From: Monosporascus cannonballus
Lineage: Eukaryota > Ascomycota > Sordariomycetes > Xylariales
NCBI GenBank assembly: GCA_004154925.1
Contig: QJNS01000075.1
Span: 186,001 to 250,000 of the forward strand
Reading direction: 5' to 3'
DNA length: 64,000 nucleotides
The position numbers and the translations under genes are program-made. The notes under the pieces are model-generated. The model searched no databases and was not told the DNA's origin. It saw only the letters and a program-made list of their open reading frames with translations. The first letter of the stretch is position 1; each line of letters starts with the position of its first letter. Positions 38,309 through 48,687 of this stretch are shown piece after piece.

Positions 38309-39346
38309 TTACATTACTTTATAGACCAGTTTCTCAGCCCTGACATCCCCTTTCTTTTGCGCCTCGAAGCCCGCTGGAATATCGTCTATGGTGCCCATTT
38401 CCCTGACATTGTTAGGCTTGATCTTCCCACTGCGGAGCAGTTCCGGGAGCATAACCAGGTACTTCTCCCAGATGGCCTTGTCTTCCGACGTAGGGGTGAA
38501 GTTGTCAAAGTCATCATATAAAGAAGATATAGGGCGTCCGAAAACTGTGTACGCAAGTGTGCTCTCTAGCTTTACTTTCTCGATATCAACCTCTCCCGAC
38601 TCACGGACTGGGCCAACGGGGAGTAGGGTAAGGATATGGCCGCCCTTGGTTGACGATAGGGCAGATGCTGTTGATAAGATAGTTGAAAATTCGCCGACGC
38701 AGTCTAGCACGTGCTCAAGGCTGTCGTTGGTTATCCTGCGGACCCTCTTGGGCCAGTTCTTTGTACTATAATCGACCACTATATCGGCGCCGAGGGACTT
38801 CAGAAGCGTATGATTTTTTCTCGACCCTGTTGCGACAACATACAGTCCGGCCAGCTTGCCGAGCTGGATAGCGTACATGCCGACAGACGTGCTTCCCCCG
38901 TTTACCAGTAAAGGCAACGCTGTCTTGGCAGGATCGGACGGTTCTGGCAGCTTGAGGCGCTGCACCAGGGCCTGTACGGCCGTCGCGAAGGGAGCAGAGA
39001 TTGTAGCGGCCTGTTGGTCGGTGATGTCGTCTGGCACGGGAAAAACCATCTCGCTCTCGGTAACAAGATATTCAGCGAAGGCGCCACGCGGGGGGTCTGT
39101 GGCGCGACCATGGACCCAACCTGCAATGCGTTGACCTTCTCTCCACTGCGAGCCGTTGCTATCTGCCACCGTGCCGGCAAAGTCACAGCCAACGACGCGT
39201 CCGGCTGGGACGTCCAGCATCTTCCAGTCGGTGGGGTTCTGGGCGACATAAGTCACCTTGACTAGAATCTCGCCTTCTCCTGGCCTGGGGGTCTCTGTTT
39301 CTCCGATGGAAACACTCTTGTTGCCCGTAGTTAGAAGCGCTTTCAT
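38309..39346 (-). CDS. Trans-acting enoyl reductase (LovC-like MDR family), 345 aa
   Basis: This is a single-exon medium-chain dehydrogenase/reductase. The N-terminal GroES-like part includes the QNPTDWK segment at about residues 40-46, characteristic of the polyketide trans-ER group. A Rossmann region with a GGSTSVG-type nucleotide loop lies in the middle (about 170-176). There are no structural-zinc cysteines, as expected for this non-metal family. I chose ATG 39346 because the conserved MKALL start is there; an in-frame upstream ATG at 39430 would add 28 residues of low complexity. It lies convergent to the PKS-NRPS, whose own ER region looks inactive, so it should supply enoyl reduction in trans during chain extension in the cytosol, using NADPH. 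An ordinary zinc-free quinone reductase is the alternative, but the context argues against it. Confidence 0.9.
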   Translation of the reverse strand: MKALLTTGNKSVSIGETETPRPGEGEILVKVTYVAQNPTDWKMLDVPAGRVVGCDFAGTVADSNGSQWREGQRIAGWVHGRATDPPRGAFAEYLVTESEMVFPVPDDITDQQAATISAPFATAVQALVQRLKLPEPSDPAKTALPLLVNGGSTSVGMYAIQLGKLAGLYVVATGSRKNHTLLKSLGADIVVDYSTKNWPKRVRRITNDSLEHVLDCVGEFSTILSTASALSSTKGGHILTLLPVGPVRESGEVDIEKVKLESTLAYTVFGRPISSLYDDFDNFTPTSEDKAIWEKYLVMLPELLRSGKIKPNNVREMGTIDDIPAGFEAQKKGDVRAEKLVYKVM

Positions 39347-40419
39347 TTTGATTTGGACGCCGGGGTTAGGATCTGGGTGAATATGATGACTGTTACTGTT
39401 TCGATTCCAAGAAGTTGCGGTTTCTGCCACAATAGTACGGATATATCATCAGAGACAACCTTTTCTGTTATCGATGAAGGCATGCGTGAAACAACAGAAG
39501 CCAAAGCCAAGCTGTTATACTGGGATCTTCCAACTCCCATGATCATGTCCGTTCCGGGATCCTAGGCATCGGTGTGCCATACCGAAATAGGCTCCGATTG
39601 CGACCTCCGATCCGCCTGGGCCGTGCCGACCCGACGTCTTATGCAGAAAGTCGGAGGACAGTCATAGCCATGTAGGTGACAAGTCATTATCATTGGTCAG
39701 GTGTTTGTAGTCACCCTCCCTTACTGGTCGAGTCTGAACGGATCGGAAGCAGTAGAGACGAAACCTGGTATATTGCTTGTCGTTCACGCTTTCATCAGCA
39801 GAACATGGGCAATGGACCCACTCGGTCCGCTCGGTATTGCCTCCGCGACTCCTTGCTTATGCCAAGCTCTTGGCCTTGTATGCCATCGGGGGTTAGCAGG
39901 GGTGCCTTCGTTCAGCAACCCCCTGTGTATCATCTCACGTTGGCAGGCAGAATTTAGAAATGGCACAGTTCCAGACTCAAACTAATAAACAATCACCGCA
40001 ATAACTTCGCAAAGAAACAAAATATTAAAAATCTATTGGTGCCAAAAGAATTGCAATCTCTTAAAGATCAATTCGTCTTTATTTTAACTTGTTCAAACTT
40101 ACAGTGGTGTTTTGCGACGGGAGTGAAGGAGTATGCGCCTGTTGGAAACTCTGCAATTTCTTAAATTTTTCTGCCTTGGTCAATCATATGTAACGTCGTA
40201 TAGCTATTAACACACCTGAGTCAACATAACAGATTTAACTAATCGGAGTGATCCCGATCCCCGAGACGCCTGTGACCCACTGGGGGTCATCGGAAGAGTA
40301 TAAAGATGCTAACAAGGTGCAAGAGCTTTTGACCCATAGCAATTAGCACTCCCTACCAGACAGACTTCGGTATCTTTGGCACAGGCATCGTTCCAGTTGT
40401 TCTATATTCTGCAAGCACT
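39347..40419. promoter_or_regulatory. Divergent intergenic region between the enoyl reductase and RidA-like genes
   Basis: The interval is 1.07 kb between two divergent starts. It contains two copies of the octamer CGGATCGG (39607-39614 on the minus strand, 39739-39746 on the plus strand), also present in the P450/PKS promoter. Small open frames at 39676-39985 have no recognisable family. About 39960-40110 is locally AT-rich. A shared regulator is inference. Confidence 0.3.
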
Positions 40420-40908
40420 ATGTCAGGTCTTCCCAGTTACGCCTATCCCGGAGTAGGCGAGCTCGCTCGCAGGGAGTTCTCGTTTTCCCAAGCCATCCGC
40501 GTCGAGAACAAGATCATCTGTTCGGGTCAAGGGAAGTTCACCCACTCCTGAAACCTATAACATCAAGCTTACCATTGGCATGGTGTAGGTGGTTGGGACC
40601 GCGAGAATGGGAACATTAGTGCAGACGTTCTCGAAGAGGTTGATAAGTCATTCGACAACGTGGAAGCCAACCTCAAGCATGCTGGAGGGAAGGGTTGGTC
40701 GCAGGTGTATCGAGTTGTGACCTACTCAACCGATATTCAAGCCACGCATCAGCGCATCATCGAGAACTTCAAGAAGTACATGCCCAACCACAGTCCCGTC
40801 TGGACCGAGATTTGCGTCAAGGAGTTCGGCATGCCTACTATGCACATCGAAATTGAGGTGGAGGCCTACGACCCCGAGGGTGCGGCCGAACAGAAGCAGC
40901 GGGCGTAG
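40420..40908 (+). CDS. RidA/YjgF/UK114-fold protein, 141 aa, Arg-less variant
   Basis: Exons 40420-40525 and 40589-40908 join in frame to 141 aa, a normal RidA length. The N-terminus has the family's Ser-Gln-Ala start of the first strands, followed by CSGGWD after splicing. The C-terminus has the HIEIEVEA strand. Archetypal RidA enzymes hydrolyse reactive enamine/imine intermediates using an Arg in a P-x-R-[ST] motif. Here that motif reads P-V-W-T with Trp107, so canonical imine deamination is doubtful. The donor is a poor GTCAAG; extending exon 1 by 6 bases would restore the usual SGQGGWD loop but would need a non-GT donor. It sits next to the enoyl reductase, so it is probably a cluster member that handles an imine/enamine or cyclisation step (inference). 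Confidence 0.8.
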
Positions 40909-43259
40909 ATGTCTGGGTGGATCCGTACCGTATGGTAGTTGGTGCTTTTTCGTGCTTGGAAGCTTTAGTTCTCCCCTCTGAATTCTCCACTCTTACGCAG
41001 AGTAGCGGTCCAGAATGTTAATGTAAAACCCTGAACTCCCCATTCCAGTTACGTCACACAGATTCTACAGTGGCTGCTAGATATCTTGGTCTTCTACTTA
41101 CCATCGATCTTTTCGCTGCACATCCAATTGCCGGAACAAAACCACTGATGTTTGACCTGTCTGGTGAGAATGGCGGTTGAGACGACACAAGGGCCATGAC
41201 CGAGTTCTCTAAGACCATTAGTCTTCAACAACACTGGAGCCACGAGCAATTGTGCACACATGGCTATCGACTTGGGGGGCTGTTCCGGTGAGGGTAGTGC
41301 CGAGGACAAGGGAAAGGTTAGTGACCAAAATAGGGTCTACATGATGACTCCGCCGCAACCGAATCCGTCAGCAATTCAGACAGTGAATCGGACTCCGTTG
41401 GAATATCCATGGCTTTCAATATATTTGGGCCTCCATACAACCATGATTCGGATACCACAATGAGACATCTAGTTCGGACTCATTCGGCACGAATTATGCT
41501 ATCCTCATTGGTGCCGGGGATACAAGCTACCGGACTTTCGCACTGAAGAGTTGGGATGTTTAGGAAATAGGCGTACACGCAGAGATACAAGTGGACCTAT
41601 GGCCATACCGACGTTCTCACTTGAATTGAAGCGCCTCCTGCGCATCTATGTCTGTCTATGACCGTTGCTTACGGAGCCGCTCAACCGTCTGCTACTGAGC
41701 AAGGTTGGGGCACAAGTTAAGCCATCCAGAGTACCAAGCCAACCAAACGCAGCACTAGAACGCCAACGATAGCTTCATACTAATATTCTATTTACCATGG
41801 TACGGACGTCAGATGTGGCATGGAGGTTTCCATTTTCGGCACCCAAAACCTCAATTTTTGGACATCTCTATGCCACCTCTATAACATTTGTATGCAATAC
41901 TAGGCCATACAAAGAAATCCTCACCCTCCCTTGAGTGATAGCAAGGACTATTTTAGGTAACATGACCGGTATTCCTCCCATGCGCTAGAGCAGCCTCCAA
42001 CACGTATGTAAAATAGAAATAAAAGTAGACGCAAGTTGTAGTCAGTTGCCGTTCTCTTGTCCTCTTGTGTTTATAAATTTTGTTTTGAAGGAATGGCCTG
42101 TGGGACCCCTCTCTAGATAGCTTCCTTCCTGTCAGCTCACAGCGGTTTGTAGGACCAGAGTTCCGGACAACAACATCATTAGATTTGTCCCCATCTTCGC
42201 GCTGACCACTTAACACTTTGGTTGAAATTGGCCTAACATTGTGCCAGGTAAGCGGACCCCTACTTACCATGTCAAACTTCAAGGCTTTTAACATCAACTT
42301 ATTTCTTTCTAGGAGATATATTGTCGAAGGTCTGACAGATCTCAAGATGGCCCAGAACGAGTCTTGTATACTGCTCGAAGCTAAGAATTGCGGAGACGCA
42401 ACTATTCTCCTCTTTAACTGGGATGCAAGGATATTTTACCAGTTCTTTCATGACCCTCTTATACAATGGGTTCCTTTCATCGAAACCACCATCATCCTTC
42501 AGCCCAGAGAAGCCATCACAAGTTCGGCGCCTTGTCCGCACCACGAAAGATTCGACGAAGCTATTTCTTTCTGGTGTGTTAAGAGCAAAAGTTCGATTGC
42601 GAGGCCCTCCTGGCTGGTCGTGCGTGCAGAAGCCGATCGCTCACAGCCCTGGCGATGGAGGGGTTGGGGCCCGGGAGATACAGGGGTGAAGCGAATCAGC
42701 TCCGCCATGCAGCAGCTCCGTTGGGGGAGACTGATACGTCACTGCCTGGCTCAACATCTTGTGTGGATCAGAGCATCCACGATGAGCTACTTCGGGCCCG
42801 AGGATGGGAACTAACTGTCCGATGCCCGGATGGGATTCAACAATCGGAGATCAACGGCGGAGACAACGCCATGGTGGATCATCCTCTTCCCACCTTCTTG
42901 GCTCCACCGAATATGATGAGTTCAGCTTTTGGTGACTTTATTGATAGCCGAGCATTCACCTGATCTGAGCGGAAGTTCAACCCGGGGCTGAGTTTCGCGT
43001 CTCTCCTCTCGGGCCACCTTGTCAGGGAAAATGGTAAAGTACGGAGTGAGAGGCAGAAGAAGCAGCCCAGCAGGTGGTTCATAGTATGGGTAGTAAATAG
43101 ATAACCATTAATGCCTGCCCTTTTCTAACTACTCGGGGGGCGAAGCCCCCCTATATATACACAAACTGGAGCCATACTGGTAGGTCGCTGGGCCCCGGAA
43201 AGGGGGCCGCACCTTGGCACCTGACACACCTCTGGACGAAACCGAAAGCCCAAAGCCGA
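40909..43259. other. Intergenic, no supported gene
   Basis: There are several open frames of 60-200 codons on both strands (for example 42218-42814 plus and 41953-42345 minus), but none shows a known motif, consistent start context or plausible splicing. Part of it may be decayed coding sequence. It marks the right edge of the recognisable biosynthetic cluster. Confidence 0.5.
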
Positions 43260-43955
43260 GAACCATTCGACCATCAAGAGGGAAGCACCTTCTCCGTGCT
43301 CAGCCAGCCGGGACAGCTCATCCGCGACACGTACTACGACACAGAGGACAGCCATCTCAGCAATCTGGGCTTCTGGGTGCGGCAGCGCTATGCCCAAGCC
43401 CACCTTCTGCCGCTCCATTCCCCCCGAGTCGAGGTCGCCGATGGCAAAAGCAAGGCCGGGTAGAACGCCAAGCTACGGGTCGGCGGTCATTTCACCAACT
43501 CACAATTCGTCGAATTCGATGGAAGAAGAACGTCTTACGCGAGGTGCTACGCATCTCCGGGGTAAGAAGGAGGCTTGAGGACTTACAGGTGGGCGGATCT
43601 GCAGATGCGCCGGTCGGTGTGGGAGGTGATGCAAGTGCCGGACAGAACGTCTCCATCGGCGATGACAATCGTTATGGACGTGGTCACCGAGGCTGAGGCT
43701 GAGGCCTGCGAGGGTGCTGGATCCGATAAGTCTGTTTTCAGCCATACCATCGGAGAGGTGGAACTCTTCCAAACGGTCGTAACCGAGGGGAAGGGCAATG
43801 TGGAGCACGAAGCACATAGGAAGGACATCGCGACGCGGAGGATGATAGAGCTGGAGGCATTCATGCAAGCCCATAAAGATCTATTTGCCACGAGGCCGAC
43901 GCCGATTGGCAAACTCACGGCGCACTATCGATGGAAGGCTGTAGGCAGTCGGCCT
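43260..43955 (+). pseudogene. CYTH / thiamine-triphosphatase-like gene, broken
   Basis: Three plus-strand reading frames in succession carry the CYTH-fold order of fungal ThTPase-like proteins. The first has DTYYDTED (from 43326) then FWVRQR, and AKLRVGGHF after the stop. A second, shifted frame (about 43510-43580) follows, then a third frame (43575-43955) with HTIGEVEL and a C-terminal GKLTAHYRW. The family hydrolyses triphosphates in a tunnel of Glu/Arg/Lys residues. Breaks: a TAG at 43461-43463 where the family has Trp, a frameshift near 43512 and another near 43580 (where a tiny GTAAG..CAG remnant of an intron may lie). No intact start was found. It is inactive as read, unless the breaks are assembly errors. 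Confidence 0.72.
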
Positions 43956-44969
43956 TGAAGGAGAGTGTGCTCCGGTTGCATGGTGAGCGTCATGATGAAC
44001 ACAGGCGGCAAAGACACTGGCTGACACGGGTAGCACTCAGTCTGATGGGAGACGCTTCTCGTTACGAGACCTACAGTCTGCGTTCAAGGTTCTCGTTCCT
44101 CACCAAGCCAAATACTATCGAGTTCATACAGATCACATACCTCTAGAAAGGTGGAAAATGAGGTGCAACTGTAAGCTTCCGCCGTATACTGATATGGCCG
44201 CTGATTGCCGATGGCTCATACTAGCAGACACCGGTATGAGGCTTACATCAGCCGTGTTGCTGGGTCTCTATCAGTAAGTCGTTGCTGCCCAACGATCCCG
44301 TAGTTCTTCGCGAAGTCGGTCTCGGTACAGGATGGTGATTGCCTGGACAGCCCTAATATTCTATACCACCATGTCCACGGCGGCCGCACTTTTTGCTAGA
44401 TATTGATTGATGTGACGTAGTTTGTCTCAGCTTTTTGTTTGTAATTCCCGTGCAAGTCGAGCAAACGTACAATCATGAAGTCGGGTAGATACTATTCATT
44501 GAGGATACTAGGCTCGTTTGCAGGAGATCTACCTGGCGTCATTAATATGAGGCCTGGCTAATTTAGCACCTACTATCCACATTTCTGGGCAGTCTTTCTG
44601 CAAGTTCCCATGGCCGGCGTGAGTGCTTGGTTGGAACCAACTTACACTCAGGATCTGTTTGACGTAGGAGACATGCGAGAACCCGGAAGATTGTGAGTCA
44701 ACACGCGTAAGCAGGTCTTCTCTGAGCCACTGACCGAACAAAGTCCTCATACCAGCTAGGAACATGGCTAAGCACAGCTGTGTGCGCCATGCTTTTCCTG
44801 AATCCCGCGAAGCAACCACCTCAACCTCGGCAACCGCACTCAGTCTCCCTACGCTTCCAGCCACACACACGTGGAAAACGCCGCAGGAATCGACATGGCC
44901 TCTGATATTTGCAGGAGCTCGCTGGGTGGTATACCAAATCCAGCAAAGGACGTTCACCCAAACCAAGCA
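43956..44969. other. Intergenic, no supported gene
   Basis: Short open frames only (for example 44529-44966 minus, 44764-44979 plus), without recognisable domains. Confidence 0.5.
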
Positions 44970-45410
44970 ACAACTCTAGATGTAACGTTGTTGGTGTCTA
45001 CGGAATTCCCGGCTCTGGTAAGACGTTTCTACTCGAGAAGCTAGAACGCGAACTTGGGAAAGAGCATTATGAATTCTATAAGGCCCTAAGATAATTACTT
45101 CTCTTGTCCCTGGTGGCCTCGGCGCATTTTAGACCCTAGCAGAGCCAGACAAGGTGGACTGCGTCGGCGTGCTATCGACACGATTAGAAAGAATTGTGCC
45201 GATAATGGGCCAGTTGCAGTCGTCGCCGGACATCTTATGTTCTGGTCCGAAGGGGAGGAAACCGGACAGCTGGTGCATACTCCAAATGACCTGGATACGT
45301 TTGCACACATTCTTTACCTGGACATTCCAGCGGAAGTCATCGCACAACGCCGCCTGGAAGACACCGCACAAACTCGTCCATCAGCTGTTATATTAGGCTG
45401 CCTAATTTAA
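44970..45410 (+). pseudogene. P-loop kinase-like gene fragment, broken
   Basis: A Walker A loop, GIPGSGKT, is encoded at 45002-45025, preceded by a beta-strand VVGVY. The downstream coding sequence changes frame near 45080 and again near 45160 (about one base missing). It contains a TAG near 45133 where a Gln codon would fit, then is open to 45408 with LYLDIPAEVIAQRRLED-type residues. It resembles the small fungal AAA/zeta-like P-loop kinases that follow the loop with a GHLMFW segment. Both ends are missing, and the reading ends early at 45408-45410. The substrate is unknown. It is non-functional as read. Confidence 0.65.
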
Positions 45411-46099
45411 GTGAAAAAGTGGCTAAGCTCCCCCCTGAGCTTTTCTTTATTCCCTTCGAGTTAGGTAATCTCTTTAAACTATAGTAAGCAGGCACGATAT
45501 ACTACAGGTGAGTTGTTACATTTAAGGTGATATAAGGTAGTCGTAAGGTATGAGACCCTGACATCACACACTGAAGCATATACAACTGAAGAAGCTTTAT
45601 TATCAGGCTCTACCCTCCAAAAAGTTCTAGCTGGAAAGAGAGGACGGCGAAGCCTCCTTAAATACATGGAAAATCAACTGTAGCTATGTGGGATAACTGT
45701 CGAAAGTGACCGTAGGTGGTCCGATAAGTGGTGCAACTGATGGTCCCATTTATATGGGCCTTCGGCTAGGTCCGACATAAGGCATGTTATAATACTCTTC
45801 TAACACCATTCTCAGAAAATTGGTCTTCTTTTCGATTGAGTGTATTACCATATAAGTAATTCGGTGACTTCGTGCTTTGTACCTACCTTTGGGAATCGCC
45901 ATCTGGGTTATCCTAAGACTTCTTCCATATTGACTTTGACCAATACTACCATTATCTACTTCTGAGCATCCAAGTCAGGCTGATTCCGGACCAACCTCGA
46001 AAACGATCTTTTTGCCGAATTAGCAGACGTCGGCCTTAATGAGTAATGGATCCGAGCCGTCTCTGTCTCCGAATCTTAGGAGAGCTGGTGACAGCACGG
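45411..46099. other. Intergenic, nothing recognised
   Basis: No open frame of interest, repeat or RNA gene is visible. The sequence is moderately AT-rich. Confidence 0.5.
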
Positions 46100-47474
46100 G
46101 ATCCATGGTGTTAGTACTGCTAGACCGATGTGGTGCCGCGGGGGTTTCCATCCACTCCGGGTCGAACGTGAGGCGATCATGGCTGTTCTTAACATCATGC
46201 GGGTACGGGTAATATTGGCGCTCTTGCCCGTGAGATGGCTGCGCCTAGCTCGTGCGCTGCGCCGATGATCGCCTCTACTCCGGAGGCAAGGTCGGGCGCG
46301 CGCTCGGCACCGGCCAACGGGCTGAGGCACTCGTATATCTTGGCGGCCAGCTTGTCGGCGCGTCACTCGTCCCTTTCGCTGCACTCTTCGAGGAAGCCGT
46401 AGGCGGACGTCTGCACGGAGCCGAATCCGAGCACCTGCTCTTCGGTATCCGCAAGGGCGAATCTCCAAGGCGGCGACGCCGTCGCCGTCCTACCCGTACA
46501 CCCCACCCATCACTCAAGACCGTCCCGCAAAGGCATTGCCAGATGAACGCTCGACGGAGGGCGCCGGCGACATTGCCGCCTTCTAGTTACAGCGGATACG
46601 CGGCCGAGAAGGCACCGAAGGCGGTTGTCTGGTCGTCCGACAGCAGCGTCGTGTGGAAGCCGGTTTCGAAACATATCTAGCTCAGATTTCGGATTCCGGT
46701 ATCGAGCTGTTCCCATAGGGAACTACGTCCTCAGGCACGAGGGCGAAATCGTTGCTTGCGCTCTCTCCGGGCTGCTCGGTCTCTTGCCTTGCGTCGTTGA
46801 GCGCGGATAGCGCATCTGTCAGCTCTTTTTTTGGTCTCCTCGAGCTCCCCGTAGTATAAGCCGACCAGCCCCTTGAGCTCAAGGATGTCGGCCTCGAAAT
46901 GTCCGAGGTGCATCCGGTGTAGCCCGCTCTCATCGTATGCTTTCCGGAGGGCCTCTTGATCCTTGTCGTGTTTCCGGTCGGCCTCCATCAGCTTCTCTGT
47001 GAGCATGAGGTTCTCTTTTACATAGTCAGTGGCCGCCGATGGTGCTCCTGCTCCGTTGGCGGGGTTAGCGAGGACCTCGTTGCGCTCGTTCTCCATTTGC
47101 ATCAGCTTCGTCTCGAGTGCGTTATACTCGCCTTGGATTTGTTTGCCGTTCGAGTGGGCTCTTTCAGGGTGCTGAAGCTTCTCCGTTCTCTGCTCGTAGC
47201 GCCCGTAGGCCGCGAGGGAGTCATTCTTCGTCTGAGTCTGCCATTTCTCTGCCCTATCGGCCTGCTTTGCCGCCGACGAAGCTACGTGCTCTACCTTTTC
47301 GCGTTGTAAGAGGGCCCCAAGTTCGTTAGTATTTATCATAGAATCTAGCGCCTGTGTGGGATACCGTCCGACTTCATCTGGTTTCTCGTTGACGAGGCAA
47401 TTCAAGAAAGTCTGCATGACCTGGTCCACGCGCAGCTCACGGAATATGATGGTGTTTATGCCTTGGTTCGCCAT
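46100..47474 (-). pseudogene. Coiled-coil protein gene of unknown family, decaying
   Basis: From ATG 47474 the minus strand is open for 247 codons (to 46731). The product is Glu/Lys/Gln-rich with long heptad stretches (about residues 60-215). At a run of seven A (plus-strand T at 46826-46832) the coiled-coil reading jumps frame and continues to 46682. The in-frame version instead ends in an Arg-rich tail unlike the rest. Further upstream-to-downstream reading (about 46680-46100) stays coding-like (segments LLSDDQTTAFGAFSAAYPL and a Glu/Ala-rich helix) but carries TAA and TGA codons at positions consistent with CAA and CGA losses. I recognise no domain. It may be expressed as the 247-aa or shifted form, but decay is the better reading. 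Confidence 0.55.
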
Positions 47475-48159
47475 GATTCCTGTGTGGTTTAATTCCTTTG
47501 ATCAGATGTCGTGTCTGAAGTAGCTCGGATTTCTGGTTGCTGCTGAAGCACTTGATTCTGGACCTATTTTGCGAAAGATCTTCCAGGTGAAATGGAGGCA
47601 ATAGGGGACGGGATATAAAGGCATTATCAACAGCACCTTGTTCGCTTCACGCGCAGGAACAAGGCACCTGCTTTGTGACATTTTCTTTGATCGAGATGAC
47701 CAGTAGCTTTTCGACCCGTTCTTTAAGTATTTTATGCGGATGGTGACAGCCGCAATCCCCTGAACGTGTAACAAAGCATGATGTTGTGTTAGATTAACAA
47801 TGCATTACCTCCGCGAAATAGCATGTATGGCGATTGGGGTCTCGGAATATTCGAAATGCAAAGATGGGAGACATTATCAGTATTCGCTCCCTGAAGGTGG
47901 TGTAGGTGAGTACGGCTTGTCGAATCTTAGGGAAATATCATGGACGTACCCCGATCTCTGTTCATACTAAGCACCCATCTCTTTTGTACCTATCCACCTT
48001 CCAGGGTCTCGGTGTCAGTGTTCCAGTACACACTAGATCAATGGCAAAACCCTTGGCCATAACTTTACTCGCTAGCAGGCGCGATATGTGCGACCCAAGA
48101 GCCTTTTCCATTAGACGTGGATTGGAGGATGCTGCAAGGCAAACCTCCGACTCCCCCAT

Positions 48160-48199
<40 letters not shown>

Positions 48200-48687
48200 C
48201 GGAGATATATTGTGCTACTAAGGAAATCTATGCTCAGTAACATGAGAGGCATCTCATCTCACACGCCGGCTTTGTAAAGCCTTCTGCGCTCAGGGGCTCG
48301 CTTTCCCCTGAGAAAGTCAGCTCCCCTCCATAGGTAGCGTCAAAGTGCCATCAGCCTAGCATCTAACTGGTCTGCCTGCCAACACTCCATAATCAGTATC
48401 TATAACACGTCGGCAGGCGCACAATTACTCGGGCGATTAAAGCCATTCTAGCCTTAGCGGACACGCCCTTGCTCCCGGAATTCGGCGGGGCAGGGCTTAC
48501 TCACGGCGGTCCTCCATCTACAATGCAGGTGCACGACGTCCACGAAGGCATAAAGAACGCCATGACGTACCAATTACACTATTAGTAAACACGAGCGCGA
48601 TATCACGCTCGGTCCCTCTTTATCATTTTCTATAGCCGGGTATCCAAAATCCATTTATCCAAACAAACAGCCAACGCCCCTTTTCAA
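47475..48687. other. Intergenic with a 37-base poly(A) run
   Basis: It lies between the coiled-coil gene and the 3' end of the 2EXR gene. The only notable feature is A(37) at 48161-48197. No supported gene. Confidence 0.6.
48161..48197 (+). repeat. Poly(A) tract, 37 bases
   Basis: An uninterrupted A run. It could be the tail of a non-LTR or processed insertion, or a simple homopolymer expansion. I could not find a matching target duplication or coding remnants upstream. Confidence 0.85.

Noticed and set aside
42218..42814. 198-codon plus-strand open frame
   Set aside because: No motif, atypical composition, and overlapping open frames of similar length on the other strand.
46275..46680. Arg/Pro-rich open frames on both strands at 46.1-46.7 kb
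   Set aside because: They are off-frame readings of the decayed downstream part of the coiled-coil gene, whose own frame gives balanced, coding-like residues between stops.
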